DNA from: Streptomyces ardesiacus
Lineage (GTDB): Bacteria > Actinomycetota > Actinomycetes > Streptomycetales > Streptomycetaceae
Length of the DNA stretch: 64,000 bases
Reading direction: 5' to 3'
NCBI RefSeq assembly: GCF_003112575.1
Contig: NZ_BEWC01000004.1
Location: forward strand, 1 to 64,000
The translations under genes and the position numbers were made by a program. The notes under the pieces were generated by a model. It did no database searches, was not told the DNA's origin, and saw only the letters and a program-made list of their open reading frames with translations. Below are positions 28,541 through 36,397 of the stretch, in pieces. Position 1 is the stretch's first letter. The number at the start of each line of letters is the position of its first letter.

Positions 28541-29686
28541 ATGACGACCACGATGATCGGCCCCGACCCGCTCGCCGGCCCCGCGGAGGAGGTGCGGCAC
28601 TTCGTCGACGACGAGATCGTGCCGCACGCCGACGAGTGGGACCGGGCCGAGCGGATCCCCCGGGAACTGCTCGGCCGCATCTCCGAGCTGGGCCTGTGGG
28701 CACCGTTCCTGCCCCCGGAGCACGGCGGCAGCGCCATGCCGTGGACCCACGTCGGGCGGGTGCACGAGGAGGTGGGCCGCGGCTGCTCCTCCGTGCGCAG
28801 CCTGCTGACCGTGCACACCATGGTGGCCGGCACCGTGCAGCGCTGGGGCACCGACGAGCAGCGCGCCCGGCTGCTGCCGGCCCTCGCCACCGGCGAACTG
28901 CTGGGCGCCTTCTGCCTGTCCGAGCCGGACAGCGGCAGCGCCGCCGACGCGTCCGGCACCGTCGCCGTCGCGGACGGCGACGGCTGGACCGTCACCGGCA
29001 CCAAGAAATGGATCACCGGCGGCCAGATCGCCGACCTGCTGCTGCTCTTCGCCCGGACCGGGGACGCGATGTCCGCGTTCCTGGTGCCGGCGGACACCCC
29101 CGGCATCACCGTCACACCGCTGACCGGCATGATGGGCACGCCCGGCAGCATGCTCGCGCAGATCGACCTCGACAGCGTCCACCTGGACGCGGAGGCGCTG
29201 GTCGGCCCGGAGAACTGGGCGGCCGGGACGGTGATGACGGGCGCACTGGACCTGGGCCGGTTCAGCGTCGCCTGCGGCAGCGTCGGCGTGATCCGCGCCT
29301 GCCTCGACGCCTGCGTGGACTACACCACAAGGCGGCAGGTCAAAGGGACCGGACTGGCCGAACTGCCGCTGATCCGCCGCAAGATCAGCGACATGGTGGT
29401 GAGCAGCCGGGCCGGCCGGCTGCTGTGTGCCGAGGCCGGCTCGCTCAAGGACGCCGGCGACCCCGCCACCATCATGGCCAGCTGGGTCGCCAAGTACTAC
29501 GCGTCCACCGCCGCCACCCGGGCCTCCGCGGAGGCCGTGCAGATCCACGGCGCCAACGGGTTCAGCCCCGAGTACCCGGTGGCGCGCCTCTACCGCGACG
29601 CCCGCGTCGCCGAGGTCATCGAGGGCAGCACCGAACTCCAGCAGCTCACCATCGCCGACGAGGCATACCGGGAGGCACGACGATGA
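28541..29686 (+). CDS. Acyl-CoA dehydrogenase family enzyme (FkbI/ZmaE-like)
   Basis: This 381-residue FAD-dependent acyl-CoA dehydrogenase starts nine bases after the ACP stop. Visible family features are AFCLSEPDSGSAAD, the KKWITGG segment and a C-terminal QIHGANGFSPEYPV motif. In alkoxymalonyl-type pathways this enzyme carries out an oxidation on glyceryl-ACP. The gene overlaps the FkbH-like gene by ATGA, so the two are translationally coupled. Assignment to the extender pathway rests on the gene order and the family. Confidence 0.93.
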   Translation: MTTTMIGPDPLAGPAEEVRHFVDDEIVPHADEWDRAERIPRELLGRISELGLWAPFLPPEHGGSAMPWTHVGRVHEEVGRGCSSVRSLLTVHTMVAGTVQRWGTDEQRARLLPALATGELLGAFCLSEPDSGSAADASGTVAVADGDGWTVTGTKKWITGGQIADLLLLFARTGDAMSAFLVPADTPGITVTPLTGMMGTPGSMLAQIDLDSVHLDAEALVGPENWAAGTVMTGALDLGRFSVACGSVGVIRACLDACVDYTTRRQVKGTGLAELPLIRRKISDMVVSSRAGRLLCAEAGSLKDAGDPATIMASWVAKYYASTAATRASAEAVQIHGANGFSPEYPVARLYRDARVAEVIEGSTELQQLTIADEAYREARR

Positions 29687-30753
29687 GCACCGAGACGGTC
29701 GCCGGGCAGCAGCCGGAAACCGGCCCCGCGCGGGGCAGGATCAAGTGCGTGGTGTGGGACCTGGACAACACCCTCTGGGACGGAGTCCTCCTGGAGGACG
29801 GCGAGGTCACCGTCCGCCCCGAGGTGGTCGCCGAGATCAAGCGCCTGGACGAACTGGGCATCCTGCACTCGATCGCCAGCCGCAACGACCACGACGCGGT
29901 GATGACCAGGCTCCGGGAGACCGGCCTGGAGGAGTACTTCCTGCACCCGCAGATCAACTGGAACCCGAAGTCCCACTCGGTGGCCGAGGTCGCCAAGGCG
30001 CTCAATATCGGTGCCGACACCCTCGCCTTCGTCGACGACCAGCCGTTCGAGCGTGAAGAAGTCGCCCACGCCCTCCCCCAGGTACTCACCGTGGACGCGG
30101 CCGACGTCGCGACCGCGCTGCGCACCGAGGACTTCCAGCCCCGTTTCGTCACCGACGAGTCGCGCGTCCGTCGCGCGATGTACCGCAGCGCCGCGGAACG
30201 CGACCAGGTCGAGCGGGAGTACACCGGAACCAGCGAGGAGTTCCTCGCCACCCTCGACATGGTGTTCACCATCGCGCCCGCCCAGGAGGCCGACCTGCAG
30301 CGCGCCGAGGAGCTGACGCTGCGCACCAACCAGCTCAACTCGACCGGCCGCACCTATTCCTACGACGAACTGCACGAACTCAGCCGTTCCGAGGACCACC
30401 TGCTGCTGGTGGCCGGACTGACCGACAAGTACGGCAGCTACGGCAAGATCGGCCTGGCCCTGGTGGAGAAGGGCAGCCCGGCCTGGCACCTGCGCATGAT
30501 GCTGATGTCCTGCCGGGTCATGTCCCGCGGCGTCGGCACCGTCCTGCTCAACCACATCATGGGCCTGGCCAAGGCCGACGGGGCCAGGCTGCGCGCCGAC
30601 TTCGTCGAGACCGGCCGCAACCGCGTCATGTACGTCACCTACGCCTTCGCCGGCTTCACCGAAACCGAGCGCGAGGGCAGCCGGCTCGTGCTGGAATCCA
30701 CGCTGGACACCATCCAGCCACCGCCCGCCTACCTGACCCTGGACATCACCTGA
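29683..30753 (+). CDS. FkbH-like HAD phosphatase / glyceryl-ACP synthase
   Basis: This 356-residue protein has the FkbH layout. The N-terminal HAD domain contains DLDNTLWDG (nucleophile DxD) and FVDDQPFEREEV; a GNAT-like acyltransferase half contains RTNQLNSTGRTYS and MMLMSCRVMSRGVG, with the expected Cys. Such enzymes take 1,3-bisphosphoglycerate, remove phosphate and load the glyceryl group onto an ACP, the committed step to hydroxy- or methoxymalonyl-ACP. It completes the cassette with the three preceding genes. No O-methyltransferase of the FkbG type lies next to it. Confidence 0.95.
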   Translation: MSTETVAGQQPETGPARGRIKCVVWDLDNTLWDGVLLEDGEVTVRPEVVAEIKRLDELGILHSIASRNDHDAVMTRLRETGLEEYFLHPQINWNPKSHSVAEVAKALNIGADTLAFVDDQPFEREEVAHALPQVLTVDAADVATALRTEDFQPRFVTDESRVRRAMYRSAAERDQVEREYTGTSEEFLATLDMVFTIAPAQEADLQRAEELTLRTNQLNSTGRTYSYDELHELSRSEDHLLLVAGLTDKYGSYGKIGLALVEKGSPAWHLRMMLMSCRVMSRGVGTVLLNHIMGLAKADGARLRADFVETGRNRVMYVTYAFAGFTETEREGSRLVLESTLDTIQPPPAYLTLDIT

Positions 30754-30772
30754 GTGGGAGCGGCCGAACACC

Positions 30773-31558
30773 ATGACCACAGACATCCGTACCGGGACAG
30801 GCCCCGGCACCGCCTGGCTGCCCTCGGGGCCGGCCGCGCCGGGCAGCCCCCGGCTGTTCTGTCTGCCGAACGCCGGCGCCGGCGCCGCGGTCTACGCCGG
30901 CTGGAAGCGCCACGCGACGGGCGGCGTCCAGATCTGCCCCATACAACTGCCCGGCCGCGCCGAGCGGTTCGCGGAGCCGCCGTACGACCGGGCCGGTGAA
31001 CTCGTCGACGCCCTGCTCGACGCCATCGGCGACCGCTTCACCGGGGAGTACGCGCTGTTCGGGCACAGCATGGGCGCCGCCGTGGCGTTCGAGCTGGCCC
31101 GGCGCCTGGAGACGGACGGGCGGACCCCGCCCGCCCACGTTTTCGTCTCCGGCCGCGCGGCCCCCCACATCGTCGAGCCGAACCGGGCGCTGCGGGACCT
31201 GCCCCTCGACGCCTTCATCGCCGAACTGCGCCGCATCGGCGGCACTCCCGAGGAGATCCTGGGCGAGCGGGAGCTCATGGAACGCCTCCAGGTGCTGCTG
31301 CGCGCGGACTTCGCCGTGAACGAGACCTACCGGTGTCCCGTGGACGAGCCGATCGCCGCGCCGCTGACCGTGTTGGGCGGCGACCGCGACGCACGCGCTC
31401 CGGTCGCGTCACTGCACGCTTGGCAGCCGCTCACCACTGGGCCGTTCGAGGTGCGGGTGTACCCCGGAGGCCACTTCTACCTCAACGACCGGCTTGCGGA
31501 GCTGGTAGGACTGATGAGCCGGTTCACCCGCCCGCCGAAGGAGACACCGGAGGTGTAG
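30773..31558 (+). CDS. Type II thioesterase (editing)
   Basis: This 261-residue alpha/beta hydrolase of the PKS/NRPS type II thioesterase family carries LFCLPNAGAGA near the start, nucleophile Ser99 in GHSMGA, and a late GGHFYL His. It starts 19 bases after the FkbH-like gene. Such enzymes remove stalled or wrong acyl groups from carrier proteins. Because no TE domain is fused to the PKS, a role in final release cannot be excluded, but small stand-alone enzymes of this type usually edit. Confidence 0.94.
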   Translation: MTTDIRTGTGPGTAWLPSGPAAPGSPRLFCLPNAGAGAAVYAGWKRHATGGVQICPIQLPGRAERFAEPPYDRAGELVDALLDAIGDRFTGEYALFGHSMGAAVAFELARRLETDGRTPPAHVFVSGRAAPHIVEPNRALRDLPLDAFIAELRRIGGTPEEILGERELMERLQVLLRADFAVNETYRCPVDEPIAAPLTVLGGDRDARAPVASLHAWQPLTTGPFEVRVYPGGHFYLNDRLAELVGLMSRFTRPPKETPEV

Positions 31559-31563
31559 CCGCA

Positions 31564-32910
31564 GTGTCCTCTGAGACCGCGGTCCCGGACCAACGACACC
31601 GGCGCGCGGTGCGCCGCGCAAGGAGGGGCTGGTACGCCTACGACTGGGCGAACTCCGTCTTCACCACCACGGTCACCACCGTCTTCTTCGGACCGTATCT
31701 GACGGACGTGGCGCGCGACGCGGCAGGTCCGGACGGCCTGTTGCGGCCGTTCGGGATCGCCGTGCGCCCCGAGTCGTACTACCCCTACCTCGTGGCGGTC
31801 TCGGTGGTCCTCCAGGTGGCGGTGCTGCCGACGGTGGCGGGCCTGGCGGCTCGGGTCAATCGCGGGGCGCTGCTCGGTGTGCTCTCCAGCTCCGGAGCGC
31901 TCACCACCGCCGGCATGTTCGCGATCGGCGACACCGGCTGGGCGCTGGGCGGTGTGCTCTTCGTGGCGGCCACCATCGCGCTGGGCGCGTCGGTCACTGT
32001 GGCCGACGGCTACCTGCCGCTGCTGGCCCCGCCCGGACGCCGCGACCGGGTCTCCACCCAGGCTTCCGCCGCCGGATATCTCGGCGGCGGCCTGATGCTG
32101 GCGGTTGGTCTGGTGGTCTACGCGGGCCACGAGCGGCTCGGTCTGTCCGAGGCACTGGCGGTGCGCCTCAACCTGCTCATCGCCGGATTGTGGTGGCTGG
32201 TCTTCGGACTGCTCGCCGTGCGGCTGCTGCGCGGCTACGGCGCACCGGTTCCGTACGCGCCCGGCACCGGCCCGCTGCGCGGCACGCTCGCGGCGGTCCG
32301 CGGGCTGCGCGCGCACCCGGCCGCCCTCTGGTTCCTGGTCGCGTTCCTCCTCTACAACAACGGTGTACAGAGCATGACCTCACTGGTCGGCACGTACGCG
32401 GTCGAGCAGTTGCAGATCGAGGAGGACCAGCTCGTCATCGCCGTGCTCATGTTGCAGTTCGTGGCGGTCGCGGGCGCGATCGCCGCCGGACGGCTCGCCG
32501 AACGCCACGGAGGCCGGCCCGTCCTGCTCGCCTACGTGCTGCTGTTCGTGCTCGCCGGGATCGCGGGCGGTCTGCTCCCCCCAGGACGCTTCCTGTTGTT
32601 CCTGCTGGTCGGCGCATGGGTCGGCCTGGTACTCGGCGGCCTGTACGCGTTGTCCCGCTCGGTCTTCGCCGCCTTGGTGCCCGCCGAAGTGGTCGGTGAG
32701 GCCTTCGCGGTGTTCGAGATCGTGAACCGCTGCCTGGGCTTCGCGGGTCCCGCGGCCTTCGGGCTGGTGTTGCAGTGGACCGGCAGCTACCGGGCGGCCG
32801 GCACCACGATCCTGCTGTTCCTCCTGGCCGGCGGTGTGGTGCTGGTGCTCGGCCAGAGCGCCGCACAACGCTCCGGCCGGGACCTGGCCGGGGCGGTGGC
32901 CGGTGAGTGA
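31564..32910 (+). CDS. MFS transporter, Atg22/UMF1-like (probable product exporter)
   Basis: The chosen start is the GTG at 31564, ten bases after ggagg and just beyond the thioesterase stop; the frame is open further upstream but would lie over the thioesterase. The 448-residue protein has about 12 hydrophobic segments. The opening WYAYDWANSVFTTTV is typical of the Atg22/UMF1 branch of the major facilitator superfamily. Within a PKS operon it is a likely export or self-resistance pump. The gene overlaps the ATP-grasp gene by eight bases, so it belongs to the same operon. The substrate is unknown. Confidence 0.9.
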   Translation: MSSETAVPDQRHRRAVRRARRGWYAYDWANSVFTTTVTTVFFGPYLTDVARDAAGPDGLLRPFGIAVRPESYYPYLVAVSVVLQVAVLPTVAGLAARVNRGALLGVLSSSGALTTAGMFAIGDTGWALGGVLFVAATIALGASVTVADGYLPLLAPPGRRDRVSTQASAAGYLGGGLMLAVGLVVYAGHERLGLSEALAVRLNLLIAGLWWLVFGLLAVRLLRGYGAPVPYAPGTGPLRGTLAAVRGLRAHPAALWFLVAFLLYNNGVQSMTSLVGTYAVEQLQIEEDQLVIAVLMLQFVAVAGAIAAGRLAERHGGRPVLLAYVLLFVLAGIAGGLLPPGRFLLFLLVGAWVGLVLGGLYALSRSVFAALVPAEVVGEAFAVFEIVNRCLGFAGPAAFGLVLQWTGSYRAAGTTILLFLLAGGVVLVLGQSAAQRSGRDLAGAVAGE

Positions 32911-34156
32911 ACCGACCGGGCCGCACCGCGTGCTGCTCACCGAGACGACGAGCGCGTCGGCCCGCGAGGTGCTGACCGTGCTGGGCCGCCTCGGTTACCG
33001 GGTGGGTGTGCTGGACTCCGGCGGCCTCTCGTTCACCGTGGGTTCACGCTGGGTGGCACGCCGCCACCGGGTGCCGCGGTTCGCGGACGGGCCGCTGCGC
33101 TGGCTGGACGCGCTGGCCGGGGTACTGGCGGGCGGCGGCTACGACGTGCTCCTGCCCACCCACGAACAACTGGTCGCGCTGTCGGCGCACCGGGACCGGT
33201 TCGCGGCGCTGGTACCGGGGCTCGCGGTGCCGGACTTCGCCGCCGTGCGGCGCGTGCAGGACAAGGCCGAGTCGGTACGCCTGCTGGACGAACTGGGCCT
33301 GCCCCAGCCCGAAACCGCCGTAGTCGCCACCCCCGGCCGGTTGCGCGCCCGCGACGACCTGCTGCCCGGCTACGTCAAGCTGCCGGTGGCCACGGCGAGC
33401 CGCGGTGTCTGGCGGGTCCGCGACGCCGCCGCGCTGCGCCGGGTGGCCGCGCTCCCGCAGGTGTCCGCCGGCGGCGGCCCGGTGCTGCTCCAACGCGCCC
33501 TGACCGGCCCGCTGGCCATGATCTCGGCCGTCTTCGACCACGGCCGGCTGACCGGCGCGCACGCGGCGCTGCGACGCCGCGACGGTGTGCAGGGCGGTGC
33601 GGCGGCCAAGGAGTCGGTACGCCTGCCGGGAGCCGAACGCGACCTGGCCCTCCTGGGCCGGAGACTGAACTGGCACGGCCCGCTCTCGGTGGACGCGATC
33701 TTGGTCGGCGAAGCACGGGAGCCGCACTACATCGACCTCAACCCCCGACTGGTCGAACCGGTCAACGCCCAGCTCGCGGGCGCCGGACTGGTCGAACGCT
33801 GGCTGTCCGTCTCGACCGCTCGGGACCCCGGCCCGCCCGCGTACGGAACCGCCGGGACACACACCCACGCACTGCTCCTCGCGCTCATGGGCGCCGCCGC
33901 CGACGGCCGGGGCCGTCGCGCCGTACTCGGCGAACTGGTCGCCGCGACGACGCGACGCGGCTGGTACACGGCCAGCGTGGAGGAACTGACCCCCGCTGCC
34001 GACCCGTTGTCCCGGTTGCCGCTGCTGCTCACTGCCGGACTGCTGCTGGCCCGCCCGGCGGCCTGGTCGGCGCTGGCGGGCACGGGGACGCCGCCCCACG
34101 CCCTGACGGACGTGGGCTGGCGGGAGCTGGTGGGGTCGGTGGATTCCGCGGGGTGA
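32903..34156 (+). CDS. ATP-grasp family enzyme (probable carboxylate ligase)
   Basis: The start chosen is GTG 32903, overlapping the transporter stop. The 417-residue protein begins with a nucleotide-binding-like fold (RVLLTETTSASAREV), then the ATP-grasp core (GYVKLPVATASRGV in the ATP-binding lobe) and the metal-binding signature YIDLNPRLVEPVNAQ. It resembles carbamoyl-phosphate synthetase/PylC-type ATP-grasp proteins, which activate a carboxylate as acyl phosphate and join it to an amine or another nucleophile. At the end of the PKS operon it could modify or capture the polyketide acid. That role is inferred; the partner is not visible. Confidence 0.85.
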   Translation: MSEPTGPHRVLLTETTSASAREVLTVLGRLGYRVGVLDSGGLSFTVGSRWVARRHRVPRFADGPLRWLDALAGVLAGGGYDVLLPTHEQLVALSAHRDRFAALVPGLAVPDFAAVRRVQDKAESVRLLDELGLPQPETAVVATPGRLRARDDLLPGYVKLPVATASRGVWRVRDAAALRRVAALPQVSAGGGPVLLQRALTGPLAMISAVFDHGRLTGAHAALRRRDGVQGGAAAKESVRLPGAERDLALLGRRLNWHGPLSVDAILVGEAREPHYIDLNPRLVEPVNAQLAGAGLVERWLSVSTARDPGPPAYGTAGTHTHALLLALMGAAADGRGRRAVLGELVAATTRRGWYTASVEELTPAADPLSRLPLLLTAGLLLARPAAWSALAGTGTPPHALTDVGWRELVGSVDSAG

Positions 34157-34506
34157 GCGGGTGGTCGCGCTCCGGACCGGGCCGGCCTGCGGCTCAGCAG
34201 GGGGGCGGAGGCCCGGCATCGGCGCGCTCGGCCGGAGGCGCGCCGGAGCAGTTGACGCTCTGCGCCGGCGGCCGGCCCGGTTGCCGCCGCTCTTCAGCGG
34301 TGCCGGGCCCGCCGTGCCCGGTGGCCTGGTCGCCCGCCCGCCCCTCGGCCGGGGCGGGCTGACCGCCGTACGTGCCGCCGGATGAGAGCGGGGGGGAACT
34401 GGTGGGGGGGCGGCGGGCTGGGCGCTCGTGGCCACGCCCCGCGGCAGTCGGCGGGCGCTGTGCCCGCTGGAGGCGGTGCGGCGCCGTGCGCCCGGCCGGC
34501 GGAAGC
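34157..34506. other. Convergent intergenic region, no gene
   Basis: The 350 bases between the convergent ATP-grasp and ABC permease genes hold no credible reading frame. The only clear structure is the strong hairpin at 34336-34359. The rest is very G/C rich with short homopolymer runs. Confidence 0.7.
34336..34359. terminator. Strong G/C hairpin between convergent operons
   Basis: Perfect 9-bp arms (gcccgcccc / ggggcgggc) enclose a 6-base loop. With no U-tract, as is common in Streptomyces, it could stop transcription from both convergent operons. Confidence 0.55.
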
Positions 34507-35271
34507 TCACAGCCGGGCCGCGCGTCCCTCGCCGCCGAGCAGCCGGGCACAGACGACGGCCGTGCCCGCGGCGGCGACGACCAGCAGCACACCGCACGCA
34601 CCGACAGTGGCGGCGGCGTCGCCGGTGAGCGCCCCGTTGAACGCCTGCAAGGCCCAGTGACCGGGGGAGAACGGCGCGAGCGGACGGACCCACTCGGGCA
34701 TCATGCTCAGCGGCACCACCGCTCCGGCCAGCCCGCTCAGCAGGATCCCGCCGATGTCGTACGTCGCGGACATCTGCTCCAGGCTGCGTGCCACCACGCC
34801 CAGCGCGGCGCCGAGCCCGAGCAGGGCCAGCGACCAGCACAGCACGGCAGTGCAGAGCAGCACCGGCTCGGCGACCGGCATCCCCAGCAGCGTCACGCCG
34901 AACAGCAGCACGAGCACCTGCTGGCAGACGAGCGCGCCGAACACCGGCACCGACTTGCCCACCAGGATCTCCAGGGGACGGGCCGACGAGGCCCTGAGCC
35001 GGTTCCAGGTGCGCCAGACGCGCTCGGAGAACACCGCGTTGCCGACGATGCTCAACGCCAGCAGCGAGAACACCACGAGCCCACCGGTCACCACCTGGAT
35101 GTTGCCGGAGCTCTCGCCGTGCGCGGCGACGTAGAGCGGGCGCATCAGCAGCGCGAAACCGAGCGGCATCACCAGCCGGCTGATGAGCGGCCCCGGCTCG
35201 CGCAACAGCAGCGTCATGTTGTGCCGGACGAGCGCCGAGACTCGGATGACGGTCTCCTCATCCCGCATCAT
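34507..35271 (-). CDS. ABC-2 type transporter permease
   Basis: The chosen start is the double ATG at 35271/35268, overlapping the end of the ATPase gene; a longer upstream frame exists but is a shadow of that gene. The protein has about 254 residues, opens with a cytoplasmic segment (RHNMTLLLREPGPLISRLV) and has about six hydrophobic segments typical of drug-exporting ABC-2 permeases (DrrB-like). It pairs with the ATPase upstream. It is a likely second exporter for the polyketide. Confidence 0.9.
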   Translation of the reverse strand: MMRDEETVIRVSALVRHNMTLLLREPGPLISRLVMPLGFALLMRPLYVAAHGESSGNIQVVTGGLVVFSLLALSIVGNAVFSERVWRTWNRLRASSARPLEILVGKSVPVFGALVCQQVLVLLFGVTLLGMPVAEPVLLCTAVLCWSLALLGLGAALGVVARSLEQMSATYDIGGILLSGLAGAVVPLSMMPEWVRPLAPFSPGHWALQAFNGALTGDAAATVGACGVLLVVAAAGTAVVCARLLGGEGRAARL

Positions 35272-36397
35272 TGGCCTCCCGCGCCTCGGCCCGCGCGGTC
35301 CGGGCCGTCGAGGTGTCCGGCCGGCTGGACAGAGCGGCCTTCCGGGGCGTCGCGGACGGTCCCGTGGACGCCGGCACCGCCTTCTCCTCCGCCTGGTCCT
35401 CGGCCCCGGCCCCGGCCCCGGCCCCGGCAGGCAGGGCACCGAGTGTCTCGAACAGGTTGTCCAGGTCCGGGCGGTCGACGTCCACGAATGTGGGGCTGCA
35501 CCCGGCGACCACCAGGGCCGCCAGATCGGCGGGCGGGTCCATGCTGGTGAGGCGCCACTCGTCCTGCTCCCGCACCGCGCGCCCGGCCATCTCGGGCGGC
35601 AGTTGCGCGGGCCCGGCGGCGCCGAACCGCAGCCGCACGGTGCTCGGCAGCCCGCTCAGCAGACTCGACTGCTCGCCCCGGGCCACCACACGGCCCCGGC
35701 GTATCACCGCCAAGGTGGCCACCAGATCGGTCAGTTCCGGAAGATAGTGCGTGGTGTAGATGACCGCGGCACCGGCCTCGGCGCGCGCCCGGACACTGCG
35801 CAGCAGCGCCGCCCGGGTCTGCGGATCGGCCCCCGCCGTGGGCTCGTCGAGCAGCAGCAGCGGCGGATTGCCGATCATCGCGCTGGCGACCTGCGTGCGC
35901 CGTTGCTGGCCGCCCGAGATGAGCGCCACAGGCCGGTCCAGCACGTTCTCCAGCATCAGTTCGGCGGCGAGCTGCCGGATCGCTTCCTGCCGCACGGAAC
36001 GGCGCAGCCCCGTCAGCGCGCCGAACAACTGCAAGTTGTCACGCACTGTGGCGGTGGGATAGAGAGCGATCTCCTGCGGGCACGCGCCGATCAGTTTCTG
36101 GGCCGAACGCGGTCCGCGCAGCGCGTCGGTCCCGTAGATCGTCAGCTCTCCGGCGTCCGGCTTGACCAGCCGCGTCACCACTTCGACGAACGTCGTCTTG
36201 CCCGCCCCGTTGTGCCCGATCAGGCCGGTGATCTCGCCCGCCTCGACGTGCAGATCGAAACCGTCCAGCGCGCGGACCTCTCCGTAGCGCTTGACCAACC
36301 CGGCTGCTGTGAGCAAAACCTTCTCCCAAACGGTTGGGCGGCGTGGGCGGAACCCGCCCGGCCGCCGGGTCGGCGGCCGGCGGACGCCGCCCGTCAT
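35258..36397 (-). CDS. ABC transporter ATP-binding protein (DrrA-like)
   Basis: The start at 36397 gives a 4-base ATGA overlap with the methyltransferase stop; the frame continues further upstream within that gene. Walker A is GHNGAGKTT, the signature is SGGQQRR, Walker B is LLLLDEPTAG, and the switch His is in TTHYLPEL. The C-terminal extension resembles DrrA-type drug exporters and then runs into a low-complexity Ala/Gly tail coded by a hexanucleotide repeat near 35404-35428. The 379-residue protein works with the overlapping permease. Being cotranscribed with a tailoring enzyme supports export of the pathway product. Confidence 0.93.
   Translation of the reverse strand: MTGGVRRPPTRRPGGFRPRRPTVWEKVLLTAAGLVKRYGEVRALDGFDLHVEAGEITGLIGHNGAGKTTFVEVVTRLVKPDAGELTIYGTDALRGPRSAQKLIGACPQEIALYPTATVRDNLQLFGALTGLRRSVRQEAIRQLAAELMLENVLDRPVALISGGQQRRTQVASAMIGNPPLLLLDEPTAGADPQTRAALLRSVRARAEAGAAVIYTTHYLPELTDLVATLAVIRRGRVVARGEQSSLLSGLPSTVRLRFGAAGPAQLPPEMAGRAVREQDEWRLTSMDPPADLAALVVAGCSPTFVDVDRPDLDNLFETLGALPAGAGAGAGAEDQAEEKAVPASTGPSATPRKAALSSRPDTSTARTARAEAREANDAG
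35404..35428 (-). repeat. Hexanucleotide repeat (ggcccc)n in the ABC ATPase tail
   Basis: About four copies of ggcccc encode an Ala-Gly run in the C-terminal tail of the ATPase, outside its catalytic motifs. Confidence 0.75.

Noticed and set aside
27346..30753. Tetronate-type glyceryl-ACP pathway
   Set aside because: FkbH-like proteins also serve tetronate formation, but here they come with the two dehydrogenases of the hydroxymalonyl route and no KAS III-like ring-closing gene.
30773..31558. Chain-terminating thioesterase for the PKS
   Set aside because: It is small, stand-alone and of the type II editing family; a releasing TE is normally fused to the last module. Kept open as a weak possibility only.
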